Under the pieces are notes generated by a model, which saw nothing but the letters and a program-made list of their open reading frames with translations, made no database searches and had not been told where the DNA came from. Positions 6,603-15,432 of a stretch of 64,000 bases of DNA are shown piece by piece. Positions within the stretch are counted from its first letter, which is position 1. Each line of letters starts with the position of its first letter. The DNA comes from Micromonospora chokoriensis. GTDB lineage: Bacteria > Actinomycetota > Actinomycetes > Mycobacteriales > Micromonosporaceae. The position numbers were made by a program, and so were the translations under genes. The stretch covers positions 1,240,001 to 1,304,000 of the forward strand of contig NZ_LT607409.1 in assembly GCF_900091505.1 (NCBI RefSeq). Reading direction: 5' to 3'.

Positions 6603-9251
6603 CTACCGGGCCGCCGGCCCGTCCCGGTCGGCGGTCAACGCGTAGAGCAGTCCCGACTCATGGGGCAGCAGAGCGATACCGCTCTCCCGACACGCCTGGT
6701 CGAGCCGGTCGAGGACCGCCGGGTCAGCGGTGCTCGCAGCCAGCCCCACCAGCGCCTCCACCACGTCCCGCCGCCCCTGGCCCGCCTCGGCAGCGGCGGC
6801 GAACCATTCGGCAGCCAACTCCCGGTCACCCCTGTGCAACGCGAGGTTGCCCTCGATCAACGCGCAGAGGCCGACGTCCGGCCCGTCCCCGGACAGCGCG
6901 ATGTCAGCGGAGCGCTGGCGTGGCACGACCCGCCCGGAAGGTGTACGCACCGAACCCGCCGCCGCAGCCTCGGCCATCCCCGCGCGCAACTCGGCGAGCA
7001 CCTCGGTCGCCTCCACGGCACGCCCGTCCTGGGCCAGCGCCAACCCGACGGTCCCGAGCGTCCGGCGGCGGCGCCCCTGGTCACCCAACTCGGACAACGC
7101 CGCCATCGCCCGCCGACCACGGTCCACGGCGTCGGCGTACCAACCCTCCAGGCGGGCGACCTCGGCTCGATCGGCCCAGACCAGCACCCGCAGCCGCTGC
7201 TCCCCACTCTCGGCGGCGAGTCGGTCCGCAGCGGCGAGCCGGCGTCGGGCCGCAGCCAGGTCACCGGTCCGGATCTCGTGCCAGGCAAGGCTGTTCTGAG
7301 CCACCGCCAGGTCGCGGGTCCGCCCGTCCCGGGCCGCCAGCCGCAGCACCACCTCGGCCTGCTCGCGCGCCTCGTCCTGTCGGCCGACGGCGATCAACAG
7401 TGTGCCGAGCACGTTCCGCGCCTCCAACTCACCGGTGACATCGCCGGCCTGCCGGAAGGTCTCCAGCGCCGCACGCGCCGTCGGCAACTCCTCGGCACCC
7501 GCACCGTGCTCGGCCGCGAGGCGGGCGACACCAACTGCGGCCCAGCCCCGCAGGATCGGGTCGGCATCGGCGGTACGCGGGTCCGCCAGCAGGCGGTGCA
7601 ACCACTGCCGCCCGACGACATCGCGCCCACGGAACCGCCACCAACGGGTCAGGCAGGCCGCCAGCCGCAGCGCCGTCAACGGGTCGTCGGTCGCCGCGTG
7701 CGCCAGCGACGAGCTGATGTCACTTGTCATCTCGTCCAGCCGATGCACCGCCTCGGACGACCGCGGGCCAACGAGGTCGACAGCGGTCCGCGCCACCAAC
7801 CGTGTGATCACCTCCGCGTGTCGCCGCCGGATGCAGGTCAGCTCCCCCTCGCCGGCCGCCTGCTCGACGGCGTACTCACGGACCGCGTCGAGAAGACGGA
7901 ACCGGAACGAGCCGGTGCCGCGTACGCTCAGCAGCCCCAGCTCGACGAACCGATCCAGCCGGGGGACGGGATCGATCGCCACCGTGCCGTCCCGGTCGGC
8001 CGCGTCGGCGAGCATCTCCTCGGCCAACTCCACCGACCAGCGGTTGCCGAACACGGCGAGTTGCCGCAGCGCCAACCGCTCGTCCGGTGCCAGCAGTCGG
8101 TAGCTGGTCGCCACCGCCTCGCGCAGGGTGACCGTGGCGACCGCGGAAGGGGTGGTCGACCGTCGGGTGAGCGCGTCCGGCGCATCCCAACCGGGGTGGA
8201 CCGTGGCGTCGGCGGGAGTGGCCAGGTCGAGCACCCGATCGCCGTACCGGTCCAGCAGCTCGGTGAGGTCGAGGAGCCGCCCCCGGGCGGCCATCAGCTC
8301 GATGGCGAGCGGCAACCCGCCCAGGCGGCGCACCAGCGCGGCGAGCGCGGGCAACTCGTCGGGGGTGGGTGCCTCCCGGCGGACCTGGGCGAGGCGGGCG
8401 GTGAACAGGGCCACCGCCGGCCACGTTTCGAGCGTGGCCAGTCCGGTGTGCGCGACGTCCGGGGGCGGCACGTCGAGCGGCGCGACCGGCCAGACCCGTT
8501 CGCCGGGTAGACCGACCGGGTGCCGCCCGGTGACCAGCACCCGCAGCGACGGCAGGGCTGCGACCAGCCGGTGCACCGTCGCGGCGACCGGACCGGGGGC
8601 GCGTTCCACAGCGTCCATCACCAGCAGGACCGGTCGGCCGGCGAACTGTGCCACGAGTTCCGTCGGCCGCGTCGCGCCGAGCACGGCCATCGAGGCGGCG
8701 AGCACGTCCGGCCCGTCCGAGCCCTCACCGATCAGCACCCCGGCCACTCCGGCCGGGTGGGCGGGGGCCACCACATGGGCCACCGACGTCGCCAGGGCGG
8801 TCTTGCCGACCCCGGCCAGCCCGACCAGGCTCACCAGCCGGGGCCCCCGCTCCTCGGTCAGCATGGCGCGCAGCTCGGTGATGTCGCGGTCCCGACCGAT
8901 CAGCGCGACCGGAGGCGGGAGAGTGACCGGCCGGTCGGCCGACGGGACAGCGAGCGCCGTCGAGGTGGTGTCCGGCCGGGTCGGCTCGGTGCCGGAGCCG
9001 CGGGCCGCAGCCAGGAACGCCGCCCGATCGGCTCCGGCCAACGACAACGCCGCAGCGAGCAGGTCCACGGTGGTGCGCTGCGGTCGGACCGCCCGACCAC
9101 GCTCCAGATCACGCACCGTCCGCACACCCACCCCGGCCCGGGACGCCAGCTCGGCCTGGGTCAGGCCGGCGGCCCGTCGATGCTCGCGGAGCAGCTCCGG
9201 CAGCGGGGTACGGCCAGCCGGGCTCCGCGACCCATCATGATCCGGAGTCAT
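6603..9251 (-). CDS. XRE-family regulator with STAND/NB-ARC-like ATPase and TPR region
   Basis: About 882 residues. Residues 18-75 form an XRE helix-turn-helix (LTQAELASRAGVGVRTVRDL, then ERG). A STAND-type NTPase follows with Walker A GLAGVGKT near residue 145 and a Walker B-like VLLVMDAVE; the block GLPLAIELMAARGRL is typical of NB-ARC/AfsR-type ATPases. The C-terminal half is alpha-helical, TPR-like, and Leu/Ala/Arg-rich. Such proteins work as ATP-dependent switches for transcription. The ATG at 9251 is favoured over the GTG at 9257 because a TACTCT hexamer on the same strand ends 8 nt before it. It has no co-directional partner close by. The target is unknown. Confidence 0.82.
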   Translation of the reverse strand: MTPDHDGSRSPAGRTPLPELLREHRRAAGLTQAELASRAGVGVRTVRDLERGRAVRPQRTTVDLLAAALSLAGADRAAFLAAARGSGTEPTRPDTTSTALAVPSADRPVTLPPPVALIGRDRDITELRAMLTEERGPRLVSLVGLAGVGKTALATSVAHVVAPAHPAGVAGVLIGEGSDGPDVLAASMAVLGATRPTELVAQFAGRPVLLVMDAVERAPGPVAATVHRLVAALPSLRVLVTGRHPVGLPGERVWPVAPLDVPPPDVAHTGLATLETWPAVALFTARLAQVRREAPTPDELPALAALVRRLGGLPLAIELMAARGRLLDLTELLDRYGDRVLDLATPADATVHPGWDAPDALTRRSTTPSAVATVTLREAVATSYRLLAPDERLALRQLAVFGNRWSVELAEEMLADAADRDGTVAIDPVPRLDRFVELGLLSVRGTGSFRFRLLDAVREYAVEQAAGEGELTCIRRRHAEVITRLVARTAVDLVGPRSSEAVHRLDEMTSDISSSLAHAATDDPLTALRLAACLTRWWRFRGRDVVGRQWLHRLLADPRTADADPILRGWAAVGVARLAAEHGAGAEELPTARAALETFRQAGDVTGELEARNVLGTLLIAVGRQDEAREQAEVVLRLAARDGRTRDLAVAQNSLAWHEIRTGDLAAARRRLAAADRLAAESGEQRLRVLVWADRAEVARLEGWYADAVDRGRRAMAALSELGDQGRRRRTLGTVGLALAQDGRAVEATEVLAELRAGMAEAAAAGSVRTPSGRVVPRQRSADIALSGDGPDVGLCALIEGNLALHRGDRELAAEWFAAAAEAGQGRRDVVEALVGLAASTADPAVLDRLDQACRESGIALLPHESGLLYALTADRDGPAAR

Positions 9252-9375
9252 GGGCACGAAGAGTACGGATCGACTCCGACCGTTGGCAGTCGAACGTCGG
9301 GCTATTGACGTCCACCCGCCGAAATCCGACAGCCGTACGGCCAGCCCGTCCGGTACGGACGGCGGGTGGAACGGT

Positions 9376-10524
9376 TCAGAGGCCCAGGTCCCGAGCGATG
9401 ATCATCCGCTGCACCTCGCTCGTGCCCTCGCCGATCTCCAGGATCTTGGAGTCCCGCCAGAAACGGGCCACCGGGTACTCGTTCATGAAGCCGTACCCGC
9501 CGTGGATCTGGGTCGCCTCCCGGGCGTTGTCGACAGCGATCGTGCTGGCGTGCAGCTTGGCGATGGCGGCCTGCCGCTTGAACGGCTCGCCGGCCAGCAT
9601 CCGGGCGGCGGCGTCGTAGTAGGCCAGTCGGGCGGTGTGCGCCTTCAGCTCCATGTCCGCGATCTTGAACTGGATCGCCTGGTTGGCGCCGATCGGCTGA
9701 CCGAAGGCGTGCCGCTCCTTCGCGTACTTGATCGACTCGTCGACACAGCCCTGCGCGAGGCCGACCGCCAGCGCGGCGATGGCGATCCGACCCTCGTCGA
9801 GGATCCGGAGGAACTGCGCAAAGCCCCGACCCCGCGCGCCGAGCAGGTTGGCCGCCGGTACGCGGCAGTCGTCGAAGGTCAGCTCGTGGGTGTCCGAGGC
9901 GGTCCAGCCCACCTTGGAGTAGCCCGGCGCGACGGTGAACCCGGGCGTGCCGGTCGGCACGATGATCGTCGACAACTCCTTGGAGCCGTCCGGGTTCGTG
10001 CCGGTCACCGCCGTGACGGTCACCATCGCCGTGATGTCGGTGCCCGAGTTGGTGATGAACGCCTTCGACCCGTTGATCACCCACTCGTCGCCGTCCAGGA
10101 CCGCGCGAGTCTGGGTGCCGGCGGCGTCGGAGCCGGTGCCCGGCTCGGTGAGCCCGAAACCGGCCAGGGCCTCGCCGCTGAGCAGCCGGGGCAGCCAGGT
10201 CGCCTTCTGCTCCTCGGTGCCGAAGCGGTAGATCGGCATCGCGCCCAACGAGACCGCCGCCTCCAGCGTGATGGCCACGCTGGAGTCGACCCGCGCCAAC
10301 TCCTCCAGGGCCAGACAGAGCGCGAAGTAGTCGCCGCCCATCCCACCGTGCTCCTCGGCGAAGGGCAGGCCGAACAGGCCCATCTTGCCCATCTGCCGGA
10401 CCACTTCGTACGGGAAGGTGTGCTGCTCGTAGTGCTCGGCAATGACCGGGGCAACCACCTCGCGGGCAAAGTCCCGCACGCTCTCCCGCAGCGCCGCTTG
10501 TTCGTCGGTGAGCCGGAAGTCCAT
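9376..10524 (-). CDS. Acyl-CoA dehydrogenase (isovaleryl-CoA-type candidate)
   Basis: A 382-residue flavoprotein with the standard acyl-CoA dehydrogenase layout: N-terminal helical domain (FRLTDEQAALRESVRDFARE), beta-domain FAD/substrate motif FGLTEPGTGSDAAG near residues 123-137, and a C-terminal domain ending QIHGGYGFMNEYPVARFWRD and ILEIGEGTSEVQRMIIARDL. It oxidises an acyl-CoA to the 2-enoyl-CoA, passing electrons to ETF. It lies 72 bp downstream of a carboxyltransferase gene on the same strand, with HMG-CoA lyase and biotin carboxylase nearby. This points to leucine/isovalerate breakdown, with isovaleryl-CoA as probable substrate (inference). The ATG follows GGAGG. Confidence 0.9.
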   Translation of the reverse strand: MDFRLTDEQAALRESVRDFAREVVAPVIAEHYEQHTFPYEVVRQMGKMGLFGLPFAEEHGGMGGDYFALCLALEELARVDSSVAITLEAAVSLGAMPIYRFGTEEQKATWLPRLLSGEALAGFGLTEPGTGSDAAGTQTRAVLDGDEWVINGSKAFITNSGTDITAMVTVTAVTGTNPDGSKELSTIIVPTGTPGFTVAPGYSKVGWTASDTHELTFDDCRVPAANLLGARGRGFAQFLRILDEGRIAIAALAVGLAQGCVDESIKYAKERHAFGQPIGANQAIQFKIADMELKAHTARLAYYDAAARMLAGEPFKRQAAIAKLHASTIAVDNAREATQIHGGYGFMNEYPVARFWRDSKILEIGEGTSEVQRMIIARDLGL

Positions 10525-10596
10525 CTCATCCTCCAGTAGGGACGGTCCGCCGGCGCTCGTGACGCCGGAACGGGTCGCTGTGCGGGCGGTCGAGGA

Positions 10597-12129
10597 TCAG
10601 ACCGGGGTCACGCCGTGCCGGCGTCGGGAGAAGTGCCGGTCCTTCGTACGGGCCGCCGCGAAGCGACGGACCAGCTCGGTACGCAGGTCGTGCGGCTCGA
10701 CGATGGCGTCCACCACCAGCTCGCTGGCGAGCCGGACCACGTCGATGTCCTGCTCGTACTCGGCTCGCTTGGCGGCCACGAAGGCGGCCCGCTCGGCCTC
10801 GTCCTCGATGGCGGCGATCTTGTTGGCGTAGACGGCGTTCACGGCGGCCTCGGCCCCCATCACCGCGATCTTCGCGGTCGGCAGGGCGATCGTGGCGTCC
10901 GGCTCGAACCCGGGGCCGGCCATCGCGTAGAGGCCGGCGCCGTACGCCTTGCGGACCACGACGCAGATCTTCGGGACCGTCGCCTCGGAGATCGCGGTGA
11001 TCATCTTGGCGCCGTGCCGGATGATGCCCTGCTTCTCCACCGCGCTGCCGACCATGAAGCCGGGTACGTCGCTGAGGAACAGCAGCGGCACGTTGAACGC
11101 GTCGCAGAGCTGCACGAACCGGGTGGCCTTGTCGGCCGAGTCGACGAAGAGCACGCCGCCCTTGAACATCGAGTTGTTGCCGACGACGCCGACGACCTGC
11201 CCGTCGAGGCGGCCGAATCCGATGGTCAGCTCCTTGGCCCAGAGGGCCTGGATCTCGAAGAAGGACCCCTCGTCGAGCAGGCCCTTCGCGTACCGCCGCA
11301 TGTCGAACGCCTGCCGCTCGCTGGCCGGCACCAGCGCGGCCAGGTCGGCCTTCGCGGGCGCGGCGACGGCCGGCGCGGCCGGCGGCGTCTGGGTCCAGTT
11401 CGCCGGGAGGTACGACAGGTAGGTCTTCACCACGTCGAGCGCGTCGGCCTCGGTCTTGCAGAGGAAGTGCCCGACACCCGATTCGGCGGTGTGCACCTTG
11501 GCCCCGCCCATCGCCTCCAGGGTGGTCTTCTCGCCGGTGACCATCTCGACCATCCGGTCGGAGCCGAGGTACATGCTCGCGTTGCCGTCGACCAGGGCCA
11601 CCACGTCGCAGAACGCCGGAATGTACGCCCCACCGGCGGCGCTCGGACCGAACAGCGCGCACACCTGCGGGATCGAGCCGGAGGCGCGCACCTGGTTCCA
11701 GAAGATCTTGCCGGCGCCACGACGGCCGGGGAAGAGGTCGACCTGGTCGGTGATCCGCGCGCCGGCCGAGTCGACCAGGTAGACCATCGGCACGCCGGCG
11801 CCGTACGCCCGCTCGATGATTCGGATGATCTTCTCGACGGTGCGGGCGCCCCAGCTGCCGGCCTTGACGGTGGAGTCGTTGGCCATCAGGCAGACCTGCC
11901 GGCCGTCGATCGTGGCGGTGCCGGTGACCACGCCGTCGGCGGGCAACCCCTCGGCCATCGAGTTGGCGTAGAGGCCGTCCTCGACGAACGAACCCTCGTC
12001 GACCAGGAGCGCGACCCGCTCACGGGCGAAGAGCTTGCCCTTGGCCGCGTTGGCCGCGTGGTACTTGTCCGCGCCGCCGGACCGGGCCCGCTTGCGCAGC
12101 TGCTCCAGTGCTTCACCGTCGAGCGTCAC
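10597..12129 (-). CDS. Acyl-CoA carboxylase carboxyltransferase (beta) subunit, methylcrotonyl/propionyl-CoA type
   Basis: A 510-residue carboxyltransferase with two crotonase-like halves. Recognisable segments are ADGVVTGTATIDGRQVCLMA, the N-half oxyanion-hole region GPSAAGGAYIPAFCD, and the C-half FLSDVPGFMVGSAVEKQGII and KAYGAGLYAM. It transfers carboxyl from biotin to an acyl-CoA. With the HMG-CoA lyase and acyl-CoA dehydrogenase nearby, 3-methylcrotonyl-CoA is the likely substrate. The GTG start at 12129 follows GAGGGAG. A 10-bp palindrome sits 27 bp upstream of the start, a probable operator. It is followed by the acyl-CoA dehydrogenase in the same operon. Confidence 0.9.
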   Translation of the reverse strand: MTLDGEALEQLRKRARSGGADKYHAANAAKGKLFARERVALLVDEGSFVEDGLYANSMAEGLPADGVVTGTATIDGRQVCLMANDSTVKAGSWGARTVEKIIRIIERAYGAGVPMVYLVDSAGARITDQVDLFPGRRGAGKIFWNQVRASGSIPQVCALFGPSAAGGAYIPAFCDVVALVDGNASMYLGSDRMVEMVTGEKTTLEAMGGAKVHTAESGVGHFLCKTEADALDVVKTYLSYLPANWTQTPPAAPAVAAPAKADLAALVPASERQAFDMRRYAKGLLDEGSFFEIQALWAKELTIGFGRLDGQVVGVVGNNSMFKGGVLFVDSADKATRFVQLCDAFNVPLLFLSDVPGFMVGSAVEKQGIIRHGAKMITAISEATVPKICVVVRKAYGAGLYAMAGPGFEPDATIALPTAKIAVMGAEAAVNAVYANKIAAIEDEAERAAFVAAKRAEYEQDIDVVRLASELVVDAIVEPHDLRTELVRRFAAARTKDRHFSRRRHGVTPV

Positions 12130-12155
12130 GCCGACTCCCTCGCCGTACCGACCTG

Positions 12156-12165
12156 AACGATCGTT
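12156..12165. promoter_or_regulatory. Palindrome upstream of the carboxyltransferase gene
   Basis: AACGATCGTT is a perfect 10-bp palindrome between the carboxyltransferase start (12129) and the divergent protease promoter. It is a candidate operator for the TetR regulator encoded at 15433-16032. No second copy was found in front of the biotin carboxylase or TetR genes. Confidence 0.45.
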
Positions 12166-12234
12166 AGGCTAGCGCATCGGCGCGGCTGTCGGCGACCTAC
12201 GAGCGAACCAGACAGTTGACCCGAGAACAAGACA

Positions 12235-12264
12235 TTGAAAAACGTAAATACATGTCGCTAGGCT
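12235..12264 (+). promoter_or_regulatory. Predicted sigma-70-like promoter of the snapalysin gene
   Basis: TTGAAA (12235-12240), an 18-bp spacer, then TAGGCT (12259-12264), 33 bp before the ATG at 12298. The stretch is AT-rich compared with its surroundings. Confidence 0.5.
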
Positions 12265-12297
12265 CCTGGCACCCCTCCTCCCAGATTGGAGTCAGCG

Positions 12298-12858
12298 ATG
12301 ACCTCACGACTCAATCGGCTCGCCGTCGCGGTGCTCGCGACGACACTCGCCACCCTCGGCGTCACGGTCGCCAACCCGGCGCCCGCGTCCGCCGCCATGA
12401 CCATCTGTTACAACACCAGCCAGGCAGGCAGCTACGCCGGCACCGCCAACCAGGCCGCCTCGATCTGGAACAACGCCACAAACAACCTGACGCTCTCCGC
12501 CAACTGCGGCTCCAACCTGCGGATCTACCAGATCACCGGCGGCGGCTCGTACGCCGTCCGGACCAGCCTCGGCAACGGCCGGGTCTACATCGACACCCAG
12601 CAGGCCGCGCAGTACAGCCCGCTTCGCATCATGACCCACGAGATCGGGCACATCCTCGGGCTGCCGGACAACTACAACGGCAACTGCTCGCTGCTGATGT
12701 CCGGTGGCAGCGCCGGCACCAGCTGCACCAACCCGTACCCGAGCAGCGCCGAGGCGAACCGGGTGAGCAACCTCTTCGCCGGCACGTTCAGTGCCACCGA
12801 CCGCAGCGCGGACATCTTCCGCGACAGCTGGCCGGGCGCGCTCACCACGGTGGGCTGA
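12298..12858 (+). CDS. Secreted snapalysin-type zinc metalloprotease (M7 family)
   Basis: The 186-residue product has a Sec signal peptide (about residues 1-33, ending PASAA) and a compact metzincin-like protease domain. The zinc motif HEIGHILGLPD spans residues 114-124: His114 and His118 as ligands, Glu115 as catalytic base, and Asp124 as third ligand, which is typical of snapalysins. CTNPYPSSAEANRV near the C-terminus also matches the family, and four Cys suggest disulfides. The ATG at 12298 has GGAG just upstream and a good promoter. It sits between two genes of the acyl-CoA cluster but runs in the opposite direction, with its own promoter and terminator, so it is probably unrelated to that pathway. 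Confidence 0.9.
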   Translation: MTSRLNRLAVAVLATTLATLGVTVANPAPASAAMTICYNTSQAGSYAGTANQAASIWNNATNNLTLSANCGSNLRIYQITGGGSYAVRTSLGNGRVYIDTQQAAQYSPLRIMTHEIGHILGLPDNYNGNCSLLMSGGSAGTSCTNPYPSSAEANRVSNLFAGTFSATDRSADIFRDSWPGALTTVG

Positions 12859-12874
12859 TCGACGTGGCACGTGA

Positions 12875-12904
12875 GAAGGGGCCGGCGCGTGCGCCGGCCC
12901 CTTC
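12875..12904. terminator. Bidirectional hairpin between snapalysin and HMG-CoA lyase genes
   Basis: GAAGGGGCCGGC (12875-12886) pairs perfectly with GCCGGCCCCTTC (12893-12904) around a 6-nt loop, between convergent stop codons. Confidence 0.8.
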
Positions 12905-12920
12905 GTCGCATCCGAACCGT

Positions 12921-13841
12921 TCAGCTCGGCATCGGCGTCAGTCGGGTCCGTGGACCGGCCCGCAGCACACCCGACGGCAGCCTCTTGCCGAGCAACTCCT
13001 CGGCCAGCTCCGCCGCCTCGACGAGGGCCGCCAGGTCGATGCCGGTGTCGATGCCCATGTCGTGCAGCATGTGCACGGCCTCCTCGGTCGCCAGGTTGCC
13101 GCTCGCCCCCGGCGCGTACGGGCAGCCGCCCAGGCCACCGACGCTGGCGTCGAACTCGGTCACCCCCAGCTCCAACGCGGTCAACAGGTTGGCCAGCGCC
13201 GTCCCCCGGGTGTTGTGGAAGTGCAGCAGCACCGGCACGTTCGCGTTCCGGTCGCGTACCGCGGTCAGCAGCTCACGGACCCGGCGCGGCGTGCCCATGC
13301 CGGTGGTGTCGCCGAACGCGACCCGGTCCGCGCCGTCCCGGACCACCCGGTCGACGATGCCGGCCACCCGTGCCGGGTCGACGTCACCCTCGTACGGGCA
13401 GCCGAAGCTGGTCGCCACGATCACCTCCACCCGCGCGGACGCGCCGTGCAGGAGGTCGATCAGTTCGGCGATGTCGTCCAACGACTCGTCGGTCGACCGG
13501 TTGACGTTGCGGCGGTTGTGCGTGTCGCTGGCGGAGACCACCACCTCGATCTCGGTGAACCCGGCGGCGAGAGCCCGCTGGGCACCCCGGGTGTTCGGCA
13601 CCAGCGCCGAGTACCGGACCCCGTCGGCCTTGGCGGCCCGCTGCCACACCTCGTCGGCGTCGGCCATCTGCGGGATCGCCCTCGGATGCACGAACGACAC
13701 CGCCTCGATCCGGCGCACACCGGTGCCGGAGAGGGCGTCGAGCAGACGGACCTTGGCGTCGGTCGGGATCGGGTCCTCGTTCTGCAACCCGTCCCGGGGC
13801 CCGACCTCGCGGATCGAGACGGAATCCGGCAACTGGCTCAT
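12921..13841 (-). CDS. Hydroxymethylglutaryl-CoA lyase
   Basis: A 306-residue TIM-barrel lyase that cleaves HMG-CoA to acetyl-CoA and acetoacetate, the last step of leucine degradation. Visible motifs are REVGPRDGLQNE (residues 11-22, catalytic Arg/Asp), the metal-binding HFHN (His207, His209), and the signature GGLGGCPYAPGASGN with the active-site Cys at residue 240. The ATG at 13841 follows AGGTGA. It lies about 180 bp downstream of the biotin carboxylase gene on the same strand, with a large inverted repeat between them that may uncouple the two. Confidence 0.93.
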   Translation of the reverse strand: MSQLPDSVSIREVGPRDGLQNEDPIPTDAKVRLLDALSGTGVRRIEAVSFVHPRAIPQMADADEVWQRAAKADGVRYSALVPNTRGAQRALAAGFTEIEVVVSASDTHNRRNVNRSTDESLDDIAELIDLLHGASARVEVIVATSFGCPYEGDVDPARVAGIVDRVVRDGADRVAFGDTTGMGTPRRVRELLTAVRDRNANVPVLLHFHNTRGTALANLLTALELGVTEFDASVGGLGGCPYAPGASGNLATEEAVHMLHDMGIDTGIDLAALVEAAELAEELLGKRLPSGVLRAGPRTRLTPMPS

Positions 13842-13935
13842 CGGTCACCTCACTGTGACGTCGGAGTGGTGTCAGCTCTACTGCGGGCAACGGTAACGGC
13901 ACGGCCAGCCGGCCGCGCCGGCCGCGCCGACTGGC

Positions 13936-13991
13936 TGATCAAGAGGTTTGCGTCATCAGCGGCCACATTCCTGACGCAAACCTCTTGATCA
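13936..13991. repeat. 20-bp perfect inverted repeat between biotin carboxylase and HMG-CoA lyase genes
   Basis: TGATCAAGAGGTTTGCGTCA (13936-13955) and its exact complement (13972-13991) flank a 16-nt loop. Its immediate right neighbour is a short tandem repeat, CGGGGGCGTTAC repeated twice with a partial third copy (about 13993-14022). It could act as a terminator or attenuator on the minus strand. The AT-richer arms look more like a mobile or repeated palindrome than the GC-rich hairpins elsewhere in this window. Confidence 0.85.
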
Positions 13992-14021
13992 CCGGGGGCG
14001 TTACCGGGGGCGTTACCGGGG

Positions 14022-15359
14022 TCAGCGCATTCGGGGGACGATGCCTGTGTCGTAGGTGCCGGAGCGGAACTCCTCGTTGTCCAGCAGCTCGGCGAAGAAG
14101 GGCACGTTGTTCTTCGGACCTTCGATCTGGAAGGCGGCCACCGCCGTCCGGGCCCGCTCGAGCACCTCGTCGCGGGTCGCGCCGCTGATGATCAGCTTCG
14201 CCATCAGGCTGTCGTAGAACGGGGTGACCGTGTTGCCCTCGGTGTAGCCGGAATCCACCCGGACACCCGCGCCCGCGGGCTCCACCCAGGTCGTCACCAC
14301 ACCAGGGCCGGGCAGGAAACGCTTCGGGTCCTCCGCGTTGATCCGCATCTCGATGGCGTGCCCGGCCGGCGTCAGGGCGTCCGGGTCGAACGTCGGCGCC
14401 AGCCCGGACGCCACCCGCAACTGCTCCTCGACCAGGTCGATCCCGTAGACGTACTCGGTCACCGGGTGCTCCACCTGGAGCCGCGTGTTCATCTCGAGAA
14501 AGAAGAACTCGCCCGAGGTGGGATCGAGCAGGCACTCCACAGTGCCCGCGTTGCGGTAACCGACCGCCTCGCCAGCCCGGACCGCCGCCGCCAGCAGGCG
14601 GACCCGCAGCTCCGGCGAGACCGCCGGGGACGGGGACTCCTCGACCAGCTTCTGGTTCCGTCGCTGCACCGAGCACTCCCGCTCACCGAGCGCCACCACC
14701 CGACCGTCGGCCAGGCCGAGGATCTGCACCTCGACGTGGCGCACCCGGGGGAAGTAGCGCTCGATCAACACCGACCCGTCGCCGAACATCCGCTCGGCGA
14801 ACGCGCGCACCTTGTCGTACTCGCTGCGGAGCGCGGCCTCGTCCACGGCGACGCCCATGCCCATGCCGCCGCCACCGGCCGCGGCCTTGACCATCACCGG
14901 GTAGCCGATCTCGGCGGCGGCCGTCACCGCCGCGTCCAGGTCGGCGGCCGGGTCGGTGGTGCCCGGCGCGACCGGAACACCGGCCGCCGCCATCAGGTTC
15001 CGGGCATTGATCTTGTCGCCCATCGCGGTGATCGCGTCCGCGTCGGGGCCGACCCAGATCAGGCCACTGGCCTCGACGGTACGGGCGAAGTCGGCGTTCT
15101 CCGACAGGAAGCCGTAGCCGGGGTGGATGGCCTGCGCACCCGTCGCCTTCGCGGCGGCGAGGATCGCCTCGGTGTTGCGGTAGCTCAGGGCCGGGTTCGC
15201 CGGGCCGATGAGGACCGCCTCGTCCGCCTCCGCCACGAACGGCAGGTCGGCATCGGCCTCCGAGTGAACCGCGATGGCGCGGATGCCGAGCCGCTTGGCG
15301 GTCCGGATGATCCGGCGGGCGATCTCACCCCGATTGGCTACCAGCAGTGACTCGATCAT
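14022..15359 (-). CDS. Biotin carboxylase subunit without a biotinyl domain
   Basis: A 445-residue ATP-grasp enzyme: N-terminal LLVANRGEIARRIIRTAKRL, ATP-binding glycine loop KAAAGGGGMGMG, catalytic-region motif ECSVQRRNQKLVEESPSP, and EMNTRLQVEHPVTEYVYGID. It carboxylates biotin using ATP and bicarbonate. It stops at the usual length of a stand-alone AccC (about 450 residues) and lacks the C-terminal biotinyl domain (AMKM) usually carried by methylcrotonyl- or propionyl-CoA carboxylase alpha subunits. A separate carrier protein must exist elsewhere. Start ATG at 15359 with GGGAGGAA. Context places it in leucine catabolism. Confidence 0.9.
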   Translation of the reverse strand: MIESLLVANRGEIARRIIRTAKRLGIRAIAVHSEADADLPFVAEADEAVLIGPANPALSYRNTEAILAAAKATGAQAIHPGYGFLSENADFARTVEASGLIWVGPDADAITAMGDKINARNLMAAAGVPVAPGTTDPAADLDAAVTAAAEIGYPVMVKAAAGGGGMGMGVAVDEAALRSEYDKVRAFAERMFGDGSVLIERYFPRVRHVEVQILGLADGRVVALGERECSVQRRNQKLVEESPSPAVSPELRVRLLAAAVRAGEAVGYRNAGTVECLLDPTSGEFFFLEMNTRLQVEHPVTEYVYGIDLVEEQLRVASGLAPTFDPDALTPAGHAIEMRINAEDPKRFLPGPGVVTTWVEPAGAGVRVDSGYTEGNTVTPFYDSLMAKLIISGATRDEVLERARTAVAAFQIEGPKNNVPFFAELLDNEEFRSGTYDTGIVPRMR

Positions 15360-15432
15360 GTTTCCTCCCGGCGTCCGGATGGTGGGACGGTGGTTAGGGA
15401 ATCATGACCGACGAACCTGTGACGAGTCGGGC

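Noticed and set aside
12866..12874. CACGTG near the snapalysin gene as a second parS
   Set aside because: Only the 6-bp core matches; the flanks do not fit the parS consensus.
13993..14022. CRISPR-like or coding tandem repeat
   Set aside because: The unit is only 12 bp with two full copies and no spacers.
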